Shown piece after piece: positions 24,303-31,863 of a stretch of 35,665 nucleotides of DNA. The notes under the pieces were generated by a model. It did not search any database, had not been told where the DNA came from, and saw nothing but the letters and a program-made list of their open reading frames with translations. Location of the stretch: contig CALAMD010000109.1 of the NCBI GenBank assembly GCA_937925695.1, positions 1 to 35,665 on the forward strand. Reading direction: 5' to 3'. The stretch comes from an uncultured Bacillaceae bacterium (GTDB lineage: Bacteria; Bacillota; Bacilli; Bacillales; Amphibacillaceae). Position numbers and translations under genes: made by a program. The stretch's first letter is position 1, and every line of letters starts with the position of its first letter.

Positions 24303-25277
24303 TTAATTTGTTTGCCTAGCCATACGCTCCCATTTTCTTAAGTATGGATACGGATCAAAGGACCACTCACTATAGCCATTATCTTTATACATACCGTAAT
24401 GTAAATGGGGCGGGAATTTGCCAGCTGTTCCAGGGGGACCGTAGCCACTTGAACCGACGCTACCGATGACATCACCTGGTTGGACAATATCGCCTACTTT
24501 TAGATCTTCACTATAACCATTTAGATGGGCGTAGTAATGGTAAATATTATGAATGTCTCGAATTCCGATTCGCCATCCACCATATAAATTCCAGCCCATA
24601 ATTTCAACAACACCATAAGTTGTTGATTTAACAGGCGTGCCATAATTAGCAAAAATATCTGTTCCTTCATGAATACGGTTTCCGCCGAATCCCCGTCGGT
24701 CACCCCATGTACTTCGGTAACTGTAATTATGGTGTATCGATACAGGAAAATCACGATTTGTTAAATGGATAGTTTGAAAAGTGCGAAACACTTTAGCAGT
24801 ATTCATAATGGTCTTTACGGTAAGATCCCGTTGATAATAATGAAACAAACCAATTTTTATATCTGCTTCTTCATATCCAAAGGTTGAAAGCATCATAGCA
24901 AAACTATATAGTAAGTCTTCAGGATTATTTGGATCAGCTATCCCATCAGCATCACCATCTCTACCGATTCCCTGGAACATCATAATGAGATTTTCATCCA
25001 TGATCATGTTCGTATTGCCCGGTCCATACCATTGCTCAGGTTCAACCTCAATGGCAACAAGCTGATCAGGGGGAAAGTTAGTTTGAGCACTTCTTTCATA
25101 CTGATCTGCTGCAGCGATATAATACCAAGGGATTTGGGTGATTGCTTCCGTTTTTTGATATAGTGCTAACCGTTCTTGTGATATTTTTTCTGCATCAGTC
25201 GCATGAATAGTCCTTTCCGTTGTTAAGAAAAGAAAAATAACGCAGAAAATAATCCATTGATGTTTTTTAAACACCAT
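24303..25277 (-). CDS. lytH: Spore cortex L-Ala-D-Glu endopeptidase LytH (M23)
   Basis: LytH trims cortex stem peptides to single L-alanine during late sporulation. The 324-residue protein starts with a signal peptide or anchor (residues 8-25). Its middle part carries a degenerate lysozyme-like segment (EQWYGPGNTNMIMDE, GDADGIADPNN). The M23 peptidase domain has zinc ligands His203 and Asp207 in RIHEGTDIF and the His-Leu-His pair at 291-293 in PPHLHYG; HYYAHL supplies the catalytic histidine. The ribosome site TAGGAGTG precedes the ATG. It is convergent with yunB, unlike most neighbours. Confidence 0.92.
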   Translation of the reverse strand: MVFKKHQWIIFCVIFLFLTTERTIHATDAEKISQERLALYQKTEAITQIPWYYIAAADQYERSAQTNFPPDQLVAIEVEPEQWYGPGNTNMIMDENLIMMFQGIGRDGDADGIADPNNPEDLLYSFAMMLSTFGYEEADIKIGLFHYYQRDLTVKTIMNTAKVFRTFQTIHLTNRDFPVSIHHNYSYRSTWGDRRGFGGNRIHEGTDIFANYGTPVKSTTYGVVEIMGWNLYGGWRIGIRDIHNIYHYYAHLNGYSEDLKVGDIVQPGDVIGSVGSSGYGPPGTAGKFPPHLHYGMYKDNGYSEWSFDPYPYLRKWERMARQTN

Positions 25278-25379
25278 GATTTCACTCCTAAGTAGTGTAG
25301 AAAATAAATTGTCTGGTAGTAGTTTGTCCGATCAATCGTAAAATATTGCTATGGATCTCGTGAAACTTCGGTTAGTTGC

Positions 25380-25408
25380 TTGGCAGGAAAATTATGATAA
25401 ACTATAAT
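25380..25408 (+). promoter_or_regulatory. Promoter of yutD
   Basis: TTGGCA (25380-25385) and TATAAT (25403-25408) with a 17-base spacer, just before the AAGAGGAGTGAG ribosome site of yutD. Confidence 0.8.
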
Positions 25409-25431
25409 CAGTTTAAGAGGAGTGAGTCCAA

Positions 25432-25707
25432 TTGATTGAATTATATGGTCAACAATACAAATTAATTGAAAATGTGAAAGATGGTTTTCAAGCAACTGAA
25501 CTAGAGGAACGCTTTTCAGATATTTTAAAAAAATACGATTTTATCGTTGGTGATTGGGCTTATGATCAGTTAAGACTTAAAGGGTTTTATCATGATGATC
25601 ATGCAAAAGCATCTTTTGATACAAAAATCAGTTTTTTAGATGATTATTTATATGAATACTGTAATTTTGGCTGTGCTTACTTTGTCTTGGAAAAAATTCG
25701 TCGTTAA
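25432..25707 (+). CDS. yutD: YutD family protein (DUF1027)
   Basis: A 91-residue acidic cytoplasmic protein conserved in Firmicutes. The sequence ERFSDILKKYDFIVGDWAYDQLRLKGFY and the later YEYCNFGCAYFVLEK match the YutD family. The CNFGC pair near the end (Cys76 and Cys80) could bind metal, but this is only inference. The start is a TTG about 7 bases after the long AAGAGGAGTGAG site. The function of the family is not established. Confidence 0.85.
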   Translation: MIELYGQQYKLIENVKDGFQATELEERFSDILKKYDFIVGDWAYDQLRLKGFYHDDHAKASFDTKISFLDDYLYEYCNFGCAYFVLEKIRR

Positions 25708-25824
25708 CTTCTTTTTACATTAGCTAATGAACTTTTCCACGATAGGCATTTACAATTAGTACAAGCTGAATTACCCATTGTATTTTATAGAAACAGCTGA
25801 TAAGGAAAGGATGGGGAGATAAAC

Positions 25825-26283
25825 ATGTATTTTGTTAACCGCAACAAACTTATCCAAACACTCGACTACATTGATGGGTTACTCGATACCCTTGAAAAAC
25901 AACCATTTGAAACAAAAATAGAAAATTTAGGGTTAGAACGATTAGCTCATATGCTGATTGAGGCGATCATTGATGTCGGTAATATGATGATCGATGGATT
26001 TATTATGCGTGACCCTGGCAGTTATGAAGATATCATCGATATATTAGTGGATGAAAAAGTCATTCCTCAACAAGATGAGGATGAATACAAGGCTGTCATT
26101 CGTCTCCGGGATCAGCTCGTTAGAGGTTATTTAAATATTGATCATAAGCATATCCATGAGGTTTTAACCAAACATCAAACTAAATTGAATAATTTTTCAT
26201 CCCATGTTCATACATACTTAAACAATGAACTTGGTGTGGTCAATGCCTTTGCCAACGATGCAAAGCAGGATGAAGGGAAATAA
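25825..26283 (+). CDS. yutE: DUF86/HepT-like protein YutE
   Basis: A 152-residue all-helical protein of the DUF86 family, which includes HepT toxins. The helices ERLAHMLIEAIIDVGNMMIDG (about 39-58) and the motif helix RDQLVRGY (95-102) are clear. The HepT ribonuclease motif is R-x(4-6)-H-x-Y; here Arg95 and Tyr102 are kept, but the histidine position is Arg100. No MntA-type nucleotidyltransferase antitoxin is next to it; the neighbours are yutD and yutF, as in B. subtilis. It is therefore more likely a housekeeping member than a toxin. Confidence 0.85.
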   Translation: MYFVNRNKLIQTLDYIDGLLDTLEKQPFETKIENLGLERLAHMLIEAIIDVGNMMIDGFIMRDPGSYEDIIDILVDEKVIPQQDEDEYKAVIRLRDQLVRGYLNIDHKHIHEVLTKHQTKLNNFSSHVHTYLNNELGVVNAFANDAKQDEGK

Positions 26284-26372
26284 CTGTTTTAATAGATGAT
26301 TTTTGTATGGCCGTTTGTAAAGATACGACAACTTAGCTTCATACATAAAGCAAAAAGAGAGGTAAATAAATA

Positions 26373-27146
26373 TTGACACGTTATAAGGGATATTTTATTG
26401 ATCTTGATGGCACAATGTATCGAGGTCAAGAACAGATCGAAGGGGCAAAGGAATTTGTCCAAGCATTATGCACAAAAAACATTCCCTATTTATTTATTAC
26501 AAATAACTCAACCCAGACACCAGTAGCATTTGCTAATAAATTAAGGAACATGGGTATTCCAGCAACAAAAGAGCAAGTGTTGACTTCTGCTTTGGCCACA
26601 GCAAAATATATTAGCCATATACAAAAAGATGCCCGATGCATGGTAATTGGTGAAGCAGGTCTTTATGAAGCACTTAAACAAGAAAAAATAACCGTTGTCA
26701 CTGAAGAAGACTGTGATTTCGTTGTGATTGGTCTTGATCAACAAGTAACGTATGAAAAATTAGCTAAAGCATGTTTAGCGGTACGTAAAGGGGCCAAACT
26801 GATTTCAACAAATGCAGATGTCGCCATTCCAACCGAGAGGGGCTTCGTACCTGGAAATGGTGCGATCACATCAGTGATTTCTGTGAGCACGGGCATAAAG
26901 CCAATATTTATTGGCAAACCAGAAGCCATTATCATGAAGGAAGCATTAGCCATTTTAGGCCTTGCTAAAGAAGAAACATTGATGGTCGGCGATAATTATC
27001 AGACTGATATATTAGCTGGTATAAAGGCAGGCATTGATACGTTAATGGTGTTCACTGGGGTTACACCATATGAAGACTATCCATCACTGCCTCAGAAACC
27101 GACTTATTATGTACATCATTTAATGGAATGGCTACCTCGCATCTGA
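26373..27146 (+). CDS. yutF: HAD-family sugar or nucleotide phosphatase YutF (NagD-like)
   Basis: A 257-residue HAD hydrolase with a type IIA cap, of the NagD group. Motif I is FIDLDGTMY with nucleophile Asp10 and acid Asp12; motif II is LFITNNST; motif III lysine is in IGKPEA and motif IV is MVGDNYQTDILAG. The cap lies at about residues 80-180. The substrate is probably a small phosphorylated metabolite; which one is not shown by the sequence. The start is a TTG after AGAGAGGT. It follows yutE by 89 bases. Confidence 0.9.
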   Translation: MTRYKGYFIDLDGTMYRGQEQIEGAKEFVQALCTKNIPYLFITNNSTQTPVAFANKLRNMGIPATKEQVLTSALATAKYISHIQKDARCMVIGEAGLYEALKQEKITVVTEEDCDFVVIGLDQQVTYEKLAKACLAVRKGAKLISTNADVAIPTERGFVPGNGAITSVISVSTGIKPIFIGKPEAIIMKEALAILGLAKEETLMVGDNYQTDILAGIKAGIDTLMVFTGVTPYEDYPSLPQKPTYYVHHLMEWLPRI

Positions 27147-27152
27147 ATGAAT

Positions 27153-27225
27153 AAACAGGTTGGTTATTTGCTGTCAGCCCCTTTGGCATGAATAGCAAAC
27201 AGCCAACCTGTTTTAATAATTTTTT
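27153..27225. terminator. Long hairpin terminator between yutF and yutG
   Basis: AAACAGGTTGG (27153-27163) pairs with CCAACCTGTTT (27203-27213), and TTTGCTGT with the region AGCAAACAG, giving a very long stem followed by AATAATTTTTT. The genes are convergent and the symmetric structure can serve both. Confidence 0.88.
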
Positions 27226-27247
27226 AAGTAAAAGACGAAATCGATCA

Positions 27248-27760
27248 TTAATCATCTAATTCTTCATCATCGGCAGCAGCGTGAGCTAATCGACTAGAGG
27301 CAGCAGCGGCAATCGCACCAACAATATCGTCTAAAAATGTATGAACCTCGCCTGTTGATTTGTCATTCAACTTTTCTAATATCCCCGGTTTCTGTTTGTC
27401 GATGTACCCGTAGTTAGTAAAACCGATTGAACCATATACATTAACAATGGAAAAAGCAATAATTTCGTCAATGCCATATAAATTTTCATCATATTTTATT
27501 GTCGATTGTAATGGCTCACTGAGTTTGTTTTGTTCAGCGAGCATATCTAATTCGATCCCCGTTAGGATTGCATTTTGAACTTCACGTTTTTTAAGGACTT
27601 GATCAACATTATGGAGACAATCTTCCATACTTAAATCGTCATGGTACTTTGATTGCAAGTAATAAACGAGTTCAGCAATATCTTCTAACGTAACATTCCT
27701 TTCTGCTAATAATTCCCTTGCTCTTATTTCAAGTGCACTTTTCTTAATGGGTTTTTCCAT
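27248..27760 (-). CDS. yutG: YutG, phosphatidylglycerophosphatase A-like protein
   Basis: A 170-residue soluble protein of the PgpA-like YutG family. The core has the acidic helix EDIAELVYYLQSKY, the segment YGIDEIIAFSIVNVYGSIGFTNYGYIDK (about 95-122), and HTFLDDIVGAIAAAASSRLAHA near the end, with the DDIVGA acidic pair that resembles the PgpA metal site. Members lack the membrane segments of PgpA, so phosphatase activity on lipid is uncertain. It is on the minus strand, opposite to its neighbours, and ends near the long hairpin at 27153. Confidence 0.85.
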   Translation of the reverse strand: MEKPIKKSALEIRARELLAERNVTLEDIAELVYYLQSKYHDDLSMEDCLHNVDQVLKKREVQNAILTGIELDMLAEQNKLSEPLQSTIKYDENLYGIDEIIAFSIVNVYGSIGFTNYGYIDKQKPGILEKLNDKSTGEVHTFLDDIVGAIAAAASSRLAHAAADDEELDD

Positions 27761-27855
27761 ATTTTCACCTACTTCAAAATTATTAGTAAAATCAAGTTAA
27801 AAATGACCAATGATGATCATACACTAGTGTAAACAACCCTCTAGGAGGCACAAAT

Positions 27856-28824
27856 GTGAAGGTACTTCTTGAAAACTATTATGGGCTACATTTGTTAGAA
27901 GAGATCGATGTTGAAGGAAATAAAGGTTTCCGTGATAACGAATACATTTATTTTACCATTCCAGCTTCGAACAATAAAGCTATACATATGGAACAAGCCA
28001 CTTTAGCGTATCATTTAGCGGAAATAGGTTATCGTGAAACGGCATTACCGATACCTAATATGGCTGGCGAATGGATGACAACATTCGAGGAGAAGGATTA
28101 CCTCGTGATGAGGGTCCAGCGTTTCCAAGCGCGAAATACACCGTCCCACGGGCAAAAGTTAGCTACTTTCCATCAACAAAATATGAAATATCAATATGAA
28201 CCCCAATATGTGTCAAGCTATGGGCAGTGGAAGCAATTATGGATTGATAAGTTAACTTATTTTGAACACTATATAGCAAAGGAAGGAAAAAAACAACCCC
28301 AAGCTTTTTTTCGTATCCTAAATGATATCATGCCATACTTGATTGGAATTAGTGAAAATGCCATCCAATATATTCGCGAGAGTGAAGCTGAAACCCAATT
28401 TGAAGCAAGTGATCAAGGGACGATCTGTTTTCATCGTTATGAAAATAATTTATTGATGCCAATTATTTGGCCAAAGGATTTAGTATATGATCATAAGACG
28501 AGAGACCTAGCAGAATTTATCCGTAGTCAGTTATTCGCAACCGATCAGTTAAATATTATTCACACATTTCTCGGTGAATATGAATCAGTACAACCTTTGT
28601 CTTTATTTAGTTGGCGTTTACTTTATGCCAGGTTATTGTTTCCAATTCAGATATATGATTTTTTGACAACATGTTTTCAAGGCGATTCACTGGAAGATTG
28701 TATCCCAGGATTGGAATCATGTATATCAACCCAAATTACTTATGAGAATAATCTTCGGTTACTATTTCATGATTTATCCATTCATAATCGGCTCATCAAT
28801 ATTCCTCGCGTACATTGGTTATAA
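27856..28824 (+). CDS. yutH: Spore coat-associated protein YutH (kinase-like fold)
   Basis: A 322-residue protein of the CotS/YutH group, found in the spore coat of B. subtilis. The fold is that of aminoglycoside phosphotransferase-like kinases, but the catalytic HxD and DFD motifs are not visible; the region where they belong reads ICFHRYENNLL and IIWPKDLVYDH, so it is probably a pseudokinase with WPKDL(V)YDH in place of the metal loop. The start is a GTG after CTAGGAGGCA. It stands alone, divergent from yutG, and supports a spore-forming host. Confidence 0.85.
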   Translation: MKVLLENYYGLHLLEEIDVEGNKGFRDNEYIYFTIPASNNKAIHMEQATLAYHLAEIGYRETALPIPNMAGEWMTTFEEKDYLVMRVQRFQARNTPSHGQKLATFHQQNMKYQYEPQYVSSYGQWKQLWIDKLTYFEHYIAKEGKKQPQAFFRILNDIMPYLIGISENAIQYIRESEAETQFEASDQGTICFHRYENNLLMPIIWPKDLVYDHKTRDLAEFIRSQLFATDQLNIIHTFLGEYESVQPLSLFSWRLLYARLLFPIQIYDFLTTCFQGDSLEDCIPGLESCISTQITYENNLRLLFHDLSIHNRLINIPRVHWL

Positions 28825-28842
28825 ATTACATGAAGACATAAA

Positions 28843-28870
28843 AAAAGCAGACACATAAAGGTCTGCTTTT
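28843..28870. terminator. Bidirectional terminator between yutH and yutI
   Basis: AAAAGCAGAC (28843-28852) pairs perfectly with GTCTGCTTTT (28861-28870); T and A runs on both sides allow use in both directions. Confidence 0.9.
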
Positions 28871-28886
28871 CTTTGAATACATGTGT

Positions 28887-29111
28887 TTAAAATACTTGTT
28901 CTATTTCAGTTACTCCAGGCACTTCTGTTGTTAAGGCTCTTTCGATTCCTGCTTTTAAGGTGATCGCTGAACTTGGGCAGTTACCACATGCTCCCATCAA
29001 GCGAATTTGGACCACACCATCCTCATCAACATCGACGAGTTGCACATCGCCACCGTCTCTTAACAGGTAAGGACGTAACTTATTTAAGACATCCTGAACT
29101 TGCTCATACAT
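28887..29111 (-). CDS. yutI: NifU-like C-terminal domain Fe-S protein YutI
   Basis: A 74-residue Nfu-type protein that binds or transfers Fe-S clusters through the CxxC motif CGNC (Cys42, Cys45) in LMGACGNCPSS. The N-terminal helix VQDVLNKLRPYLLRDGGDVQL is typical. The frame is open to 29153, but AAAGGAG lies 10 bases before the ATG at 29111 (MYEQVQDVLN), which is the family start. Together with yutM and the suf operon it forms the Fe-S carrier stage. Confidence 0.93.
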   Translation of the reverse strand: MYEQVQDVLNKLRPYLLRDGGDVQLVDVDEDGVVQIRLMGACGNCPSSAITLKAGIERALTTEVPGVTEIEQVF

Positions 29112-29335
29112 GATCCATCTTCTCCTTTGTATCATTAAATGAAACTTAGTCATTGAGAATATTTATCAATTATTATGATACTATTATTTTAACGATTAAT
29201 TGGGTATTTGTAAATAAATAAAATTTATCTATATTTAACTTACCCATGCAGGTTAAAAAAGGTGTATGATTTAACAATGGTTCCTGAATCTTGCCACAGC
29301 CCCCTTGGATCTTATTTGTTTTTTGTCTCGATCAT

Positions 29336-29364
29336 TTGAATAAGGATTGTTCAATTTGTATAAT
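29336..29364 (+). promoter_or_regulatory. Promoter of yutM
   Basis: TTGAAT (29336-29341) and TATAAT (29359-29364) with a 17-base spacer. The gap between yutI and yutM (about 300 bases, divergent) shows no open frame with a ribosome site. Confidence 0.75.
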
Positions 29365-29410
29365 AAACATAGGATTTGTATTAACCTACATGGCAAAGGA
29401 GGATCATGAG

Positions 29411-29767
29411 ATGGTTATTACGATCACCGATGAAGCAAGAGAGCAAATCAAAGAGATGCTAGAAGACGAACCGGAAAACACCTATTTACGTTTTGGTGTT
29501 AAAGGTGGAGGCTGTAGTGGGCTTTCCTATTCACTTGGATTTGATTATGAAGTTAACGAAGAATTAGATCTAGTTGAAGATATTAATGGGATACCTGTCG
29601 TCATCTTTAAACAAGATATTCCAATCATTGAAAATACCGTTATTGACTATAAACAAAATATGATGGGTGGCGGATTTAGCATCAAGAACCCTAACGCAAT
29701 CTTTTCTTGTGGTTGTGGATCATCATTTAGGACGAAAGAACAACAAGGTACACCAGAAAAATGTTAA
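29411..29767 (+). CDS. yutM: HesB/IscA-type Fe-S carrier YutM
   Basis: An A-type carrier of 118 residues that delivers Fe-S clusters to target enzymes. The three conserved cysteines are Cys35 in GGGCSGLSY and Cys100 and Cys102 in FSCGCGSSF. The start is the ATG at 29411 (MVITITDEAR), with AAAGGAGG about 8 bases upstream; the frame is open upstream to 29291, but that part reads as non-conserved sequence that contains the promoter. A terminator follows at once. Confidence 0.95.
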   Translation: MVITITDEAREQIKEMLEDEPENTYLRFGVKGGGCSGLSYSLGFDYEVNEELDLVEDINGIPVVIFKQDIPIIENTVIDYKQNMMGGGFSIKNPNAIFSCGCGSSFRTKEQQGTPEKC

Positions 29768-29772
29768 CATTA

Positions 29773-29801
29773 GGCTAGAGGGACGATTCTAGCCTTTTTT
29801 T
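29773..29801 (+). terminator. Terminator after yutM
   Basis: GGCTAGA (29773-29779) pairs with TCTAGCC (29788-29794), followed by T7. Confidence 0.9.
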
Positions 29802-29834
29802 ATGTTGATCAGACGATGATAGGAGTCGGTAATC

Positions 29835-30542
29835 ATGAATCATTCATGTTCACACCAAATGGATGATCAAGTAAAACAATTATGTATTTCAAAGGTGCCC
29901 ATATTTAATCATCTTGAACACGAAGAAATGTTAGAAATTTTAAAGAAAAGTCGCCAGATGACCTTTGAAAAAGGGGAATTTATTTATCGAGAAGGCGATC
30001 TATTGGAGTACCTTTATATTGTCCATGTCGGTCGAGTAAAAATATACCAGTTATTTGAATCGGGCAAAGAACAATTGTTGCGGATATTAGAAACGGGTGA
30101 ATTTATGGGTGAGTTAGCGCTATTTAATGATAAGGTGTTAGATAGCTACGCTGAAGCAATTGAAAAAACAGAAATTTGTGCGATTCATAAACGGGACCTT
30201 AGAGAAATTATGAAAAATCACCCAACCATCCCATTGAAAATATTGAGTGAATTTAGCAGTAGACTGGAAGAAACCGAGTATTTGGTTGGTCAATTAAGTG
30301 CGAAGGATGTTGAAACACGAACAGCAAGCTATTTAGTTAAACTTGCCGAGACACAAAAAACAAAGCAAGTAACATTGCCGATGAGTAAAGGTGATTTAGC
30401 TTCTTACTTAGGTACGACCCAAGAAACGATTAGTCGCCGTTTATCAAACTTTCAAACAAAGGGTTGGATTAATCAAAAAGGTCATCGAAAAATAAAAATT
30501 AATGATCTAGATGCCTTAAAAGTAGCAGCCAAAGAAGTATAA
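29835..30542 (+). CDS. Crp/Fnr-family transcription regulator
   Basis: A 235-residue regulator. The N-terminal cyclic-nucleotide-type barrel spans about 20-135 (GEFIYREGDLLEYLYIVHVGRVKIY; ETGEFMGELALFN), a long dimer helix 140-165, and a HTH_Crp domain 165-230 with recognition helix TTQETISRRLSNF. The barrel lacks the arginine that would bind cAMP phosphate after the GELAL motif (it reads FNDKVLDSYAEA), so cAMP is unlikely. The first 24 residues hold CSH and a second cysteine (Cys5, Cys17) ahead of KVPIF, which could be a redox or metal sensor. It lies between Fe-S and redox genes. Confidence 0.88.
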   Translation: MNHSCSHQMDDQVKQLCISKVPIFNHLEHEEMLEILKKSRQMTFEKGEFIYREGDLLEYLYIVHVGRVKIYQLFESGKEQLLRILETGEFMGELALFNDKVLDSYAEAIEKTEICAIHKRDLREIMKNHPTIPLKILSEFSSRLEETEYLVGQLSAKDVETRTASYLVKLAETQKTKQVTLPMSKGDLASYLGTTQETISRRLSNFQTKGWINQKGHRKIKINDLDALKVAAKEV

Positions 30543-30545
30543 AAG

Positions 30546-30574
30546 AAAAAGTGGCCGACTTGTAGCCACTTTTT
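30546..30574. terminator. Bidirectional terminator between the regulator and yumC
   Basis: AAAAAGTGGC (30546-30555) pairs perfectly with GCCACTTTTT (30565-30574), between two convergent genes. Confidence 0.9.
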
Positions 30575-30578
30575 ATGT

Positions 30579-31568
30579 TTAAGCGAACATATCAGTTGAA
30601 TGCCTTGGTTGAATGCGAGCTTTAGGATTGATATATTGCATCGCATTATTCACCGCTGTCGGCGCATCCCCAAATCCAGTAGCAATCAACTTTACTTTGC
30701 CAGGATACGTATTGACATCACCAGCAGCATAAATTCCTGGTATGTTTGTTTCCATTTTTGAATTAACGACAATACTATTTCGTTCGATCTCTAGACCCCA
30801 ATCTTTAATCGGACCTAATCTAGAAATAAAGCCATAATTACAAATCACAGAATCAACCGCTAAATCAAACATCTTTTCTCCCCGGGTTTCTTGGAAATAG
30901 ACCTTCTCTATTTTTTCCTCCCCTTCAATACGAACGGGAACATAGGGTGTGATGATATTCACCGATGATTTTTTTAATTTTTCTATGGTAAATTCATGGC
31001 CGCGAAATTCATTGCGACGATGAACAAGGGTAATTTTTTTAGCAATCGGTTCTAACATTAAGGCCCAATCAACTGCAGAATCCCCACCGCCTAAGATAAG
31101 GACATGTTGATCGGCAAATTGTTGCATGTCTCTTACATAATAATGTAAGTTAATCCCTTCAAAGCGCTCAGAATCATCAATGTTTAAGCGTCGTGGTTCA
31201 AAGGCACCATTTCCGGCTGTTATGATAATAGTTCGGGAATAATGAATATCATCATTATGTGAGATCAGTTTAAACGTATCATCAGGCAACCGTTCCACTT
31301 TAACGATCGATTGGTTTAACACAATTGTAGGATCAAATAAGGTAAGCTGTTCATTTAAATTATCAATTAATGTTTGGGCACGAATTTTCGGAAATCCTGC
31401 CACATCATATATATATTTTTCTGGGTAGAGGGCGGTTAATTGCCCACCAGTATGTGGTAAACTTTCGATTATCTTTACGCTTGCTTGACGCATGCCACCA
31501 TAGAATGCAGTAAATAATCCGGTTGGGCCTGCACCTATGATCGTAATATCATAAACTTTATCATCCAA
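30579..31568 (-). CDS. yumC: Ferredoxin/flavodoxin-NADP+ reductase YumC
   Basis: A 329-residue thioredoxin-reductase-like flavoenzyme that moves electrons between NADPH and ferredoxin or flavodoxin. The FAD site is IIGAGPTGL (10-18), the NADPH site is LGGGDSAVDWA, and the C-terminal FAD part is GDVNTYPGKVKLIATGFGDA (residues near 285-305). There is no CxxC, which separates it from thioredoxin reductase. The start is a TTG; GGGGGTAG lies about 9 bases upstream. It is divergent from the NADH dehydrogenase gene and can support SUF and other Fe-S dependent steps by reducing power. Confidence 0.94.
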   Translation of the reverse strand: MDDKVYDITIIGAGPTGLFTAFYGGMRQASVKIIESLPHTGGQLTALYPEKYIYDVAGFPKIRAQTLIDNLNEQLTLFDPTIVLNQSIVKVERLPDDTFKLISHNDDIHYSRTIIITAGNGAFEPRRLNIDDSERFEGINLHYYVRDMQQFADQHVLILGGGDSAVDWALMLEPIAKKITLVHRRNEFRGHEFTIEKLKKSSVNIITPYVPVRIEGEEKIEKVYFQETRGEKMFDLAVDSVICNYGFISRLGPIKDWGLEIERNSIVVNSKMETNIPGIYAAGDVNTYPGKVKLIATGFGDAPTAVNNAMQYINPKARIQPRHSTDMFA

Positions 31569-31671
31569 GACGTTTCTACCCCCAAGTCGTTTCTAGGTTT
31601 TCTTTATAATTGTCATCATACCATAAATCAGGCCTGCTTGTGTAACAACTAAACTGAAAGCATTTCGAGTA

Positions 31672-31688
31672 AAATTGTCAAACAATTT
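31672..31688. repeat. Short inverted repeat in the yumC-ndh divergent region
   Basis: AAATTGT (31672-31678) and ACAATTT (31682-31688) form a perfect 7-base dyad with spacer CAA. It may be an operator for either of the divergent genes; no specific regulator is recognised. Confidence 0.4.
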
Positions 31689-31786
31689 AAAAATCTCTAT
31701 TTTGGTTGAAAATTACCCTGAAAACGACTAGTATTATAATTGGTACATATATCACGGATTTGTGACCTTAACAGACTATCTAGATA

Positions 31787-31806
31787 TACGTGAATCTTGT
31801 CACAAT
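31787..31806. promoter_or_regulatory. Rex-like operator upstream of ndh
   Basis: The 20-base site TACGTGAATCTTGTCACAAT compares with the Rex consensus TTGTGAA-N4-TTCACAA with one mismatch in each arm (C for T, G for T). A TATAAT at 31735-31740 may be the ndh -10; then the site lies downstream of transcription start. Rex senses NADH/NAD+ and controls ndh in B. subtilis, which fits. Confidence 0.5.
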
Positions 31807-31863
31807 TAGTTTTTCCGTTTAACACAGTGTTTAAATAAAAATATTTAGATGGAAGTGATAGGC

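Noticed and set aside
25825..26283. HepT/MntA toxin-antitoxin system
   Set aside because: There is no nucleotidyltransferase partner, the catalytic histidine is missing, and the synteny is that of the housekeeping yutE locus.
29291..29410. N-terminal extension of YutM
   Set aside because: The frame is open but contains the promoter TTGAAT-17-TATAAT; the ATG at 29411 has the good ribosome site and matches the family start.
31849..31863. Earlier ATG start for ndh
   Set aside because: The ribosome site GGAAGTGATAGG lies downstream of this ATG, so the ATG at 31864 is used.
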